DNA of 7,074 nt from an uncultured Flavihumibacter sp. (GTDB lineage Bacteria; Bacteroidota; Bacteroidia; Chitinophagales; Chitinophagaceae). Every line of letters begins with the position of its first letter. Position 1 is the stretch's first letter. The notes under the pieces are model-generated. The model saw only the letters and a program-made list of their open reading frames with translations, had not been told where the DNA came from and made no database searches. Below are positions 6,966 to 7,074 of this stretch, one piece after another. Position numbers and translations under genes: made by a program. Where the stretch lies: contig CAMLPA010000164.1 in the NCBI GenBank assembly GCA_946481605.1, positions 1-7,074 on the forward strand. The letters run 5' to 3'.

Positions 6966-7074
6966 TGCAAAAAGAAGCGGTGATCAGTGATCCGGCCGGG
7001 AATGAAACACTCGAACTTTTCGCTGAAGCCCCCGGGTTCAACCAATGGCTGTTCAGTGAAATAGCACCATTCTG
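6965..7074 (+). CDS. N-terminal fragment of probable class I SAM-dependent methyltransferase (runs off window)
   Basis: The frame starts with the ATG in TAATG at the end of the preceding gene and stays open for 36 codons to the window edge. The visible residues include NETLELFAEA (13-22) and FNQWLFSEIAPF (25-36). This resembles the lead-in of class I methyltransferases often found beside DPM1-like glycosyltransferases, where an E-T-L motif and an F-N-x-W segment precede the glycine-rich SAM-binding loop. The SAM motif itself would lie just past the edge and cannot be seen, so the assignment is from memory of the family and context. The overlap indicates co-expression with the glycosyltransferase, possibly with both acting on one lipid-linked or surface glycan. 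Confidence 0.6.
   Translation, partial: MQKEAVISDPAGNETLELFAEAPGFNQWLFSEIAPF

Noticed and set aside
1..7074. CRISPR array, tRNA or rRNA, insertion sequence, phage or defence genes
   Set aside because: No regularly spaced repeats, cloverleaf, transposase or defence-family motif was seen on either strand. The repeated signals present are protein-domain repeats in the secreted protein.

Overview
The window looks like chromosomal DNA from a Bacteroidota member, most likely Chitinophagaceae (Chitinophaga/Niastella-like). This rests on moderate GC coding DNA with an AT-rich intergenic region, no Shine-Dalgarno sequence before any start, promoter-like motifs of the TTTG / TAnnTTTG type, and a very large secreted PKD-rich multidomain protein of the kind common in that phylum. 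The genus is an inference.

Layout. The left 46% (1-3255, minus strand) is one uninterrupted reading frame that runs off the left edge: 1085 codons with no stop. It encodes a secreted protein with a signal peptide, an alpha/beta-hydrolase (esterase-like) domain, two PKD/Ig-like modules, a seven-repeat RCC1-type beta-propeller and at least two further PKD-like modules. All plus-strand frames drawn over it are antisense shadows.

An AT-rich divergent intergenic region (3256-3733) follows. It holds a candidate promoter for each direction and two overlapping, mutually exclusive inverted repeats. To its right are four plus-strand genes: two membrane-embedded family 2 glycosyltransferases 11 bp apart (3734-4918, 4930-6144), then a DPM1-like soluble family 2 glycosyltransferase (6237-6965), whose stop codon overlaps the start of a partial gene whose N-terminus resembles class I SAM methyltransferases (6965-7074). 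A 92-bp gap before the DPM1-like gene carries a candidate promoter with a 13-bp palindrome in its spacer, so this cluster may be two transcription units.

The glycosyltransferases probably build or decorate a surface glycan or polyprenyl-linked sugar; substrates cannot be read from sequence. The divergent secreted protein need not share that pathway. I see no CRISPR array, RNA gene, insertion sequence, phage gene or recognisable defence system. The most unusual item is the esterase / PKD / RCC1 / PKD architecture.
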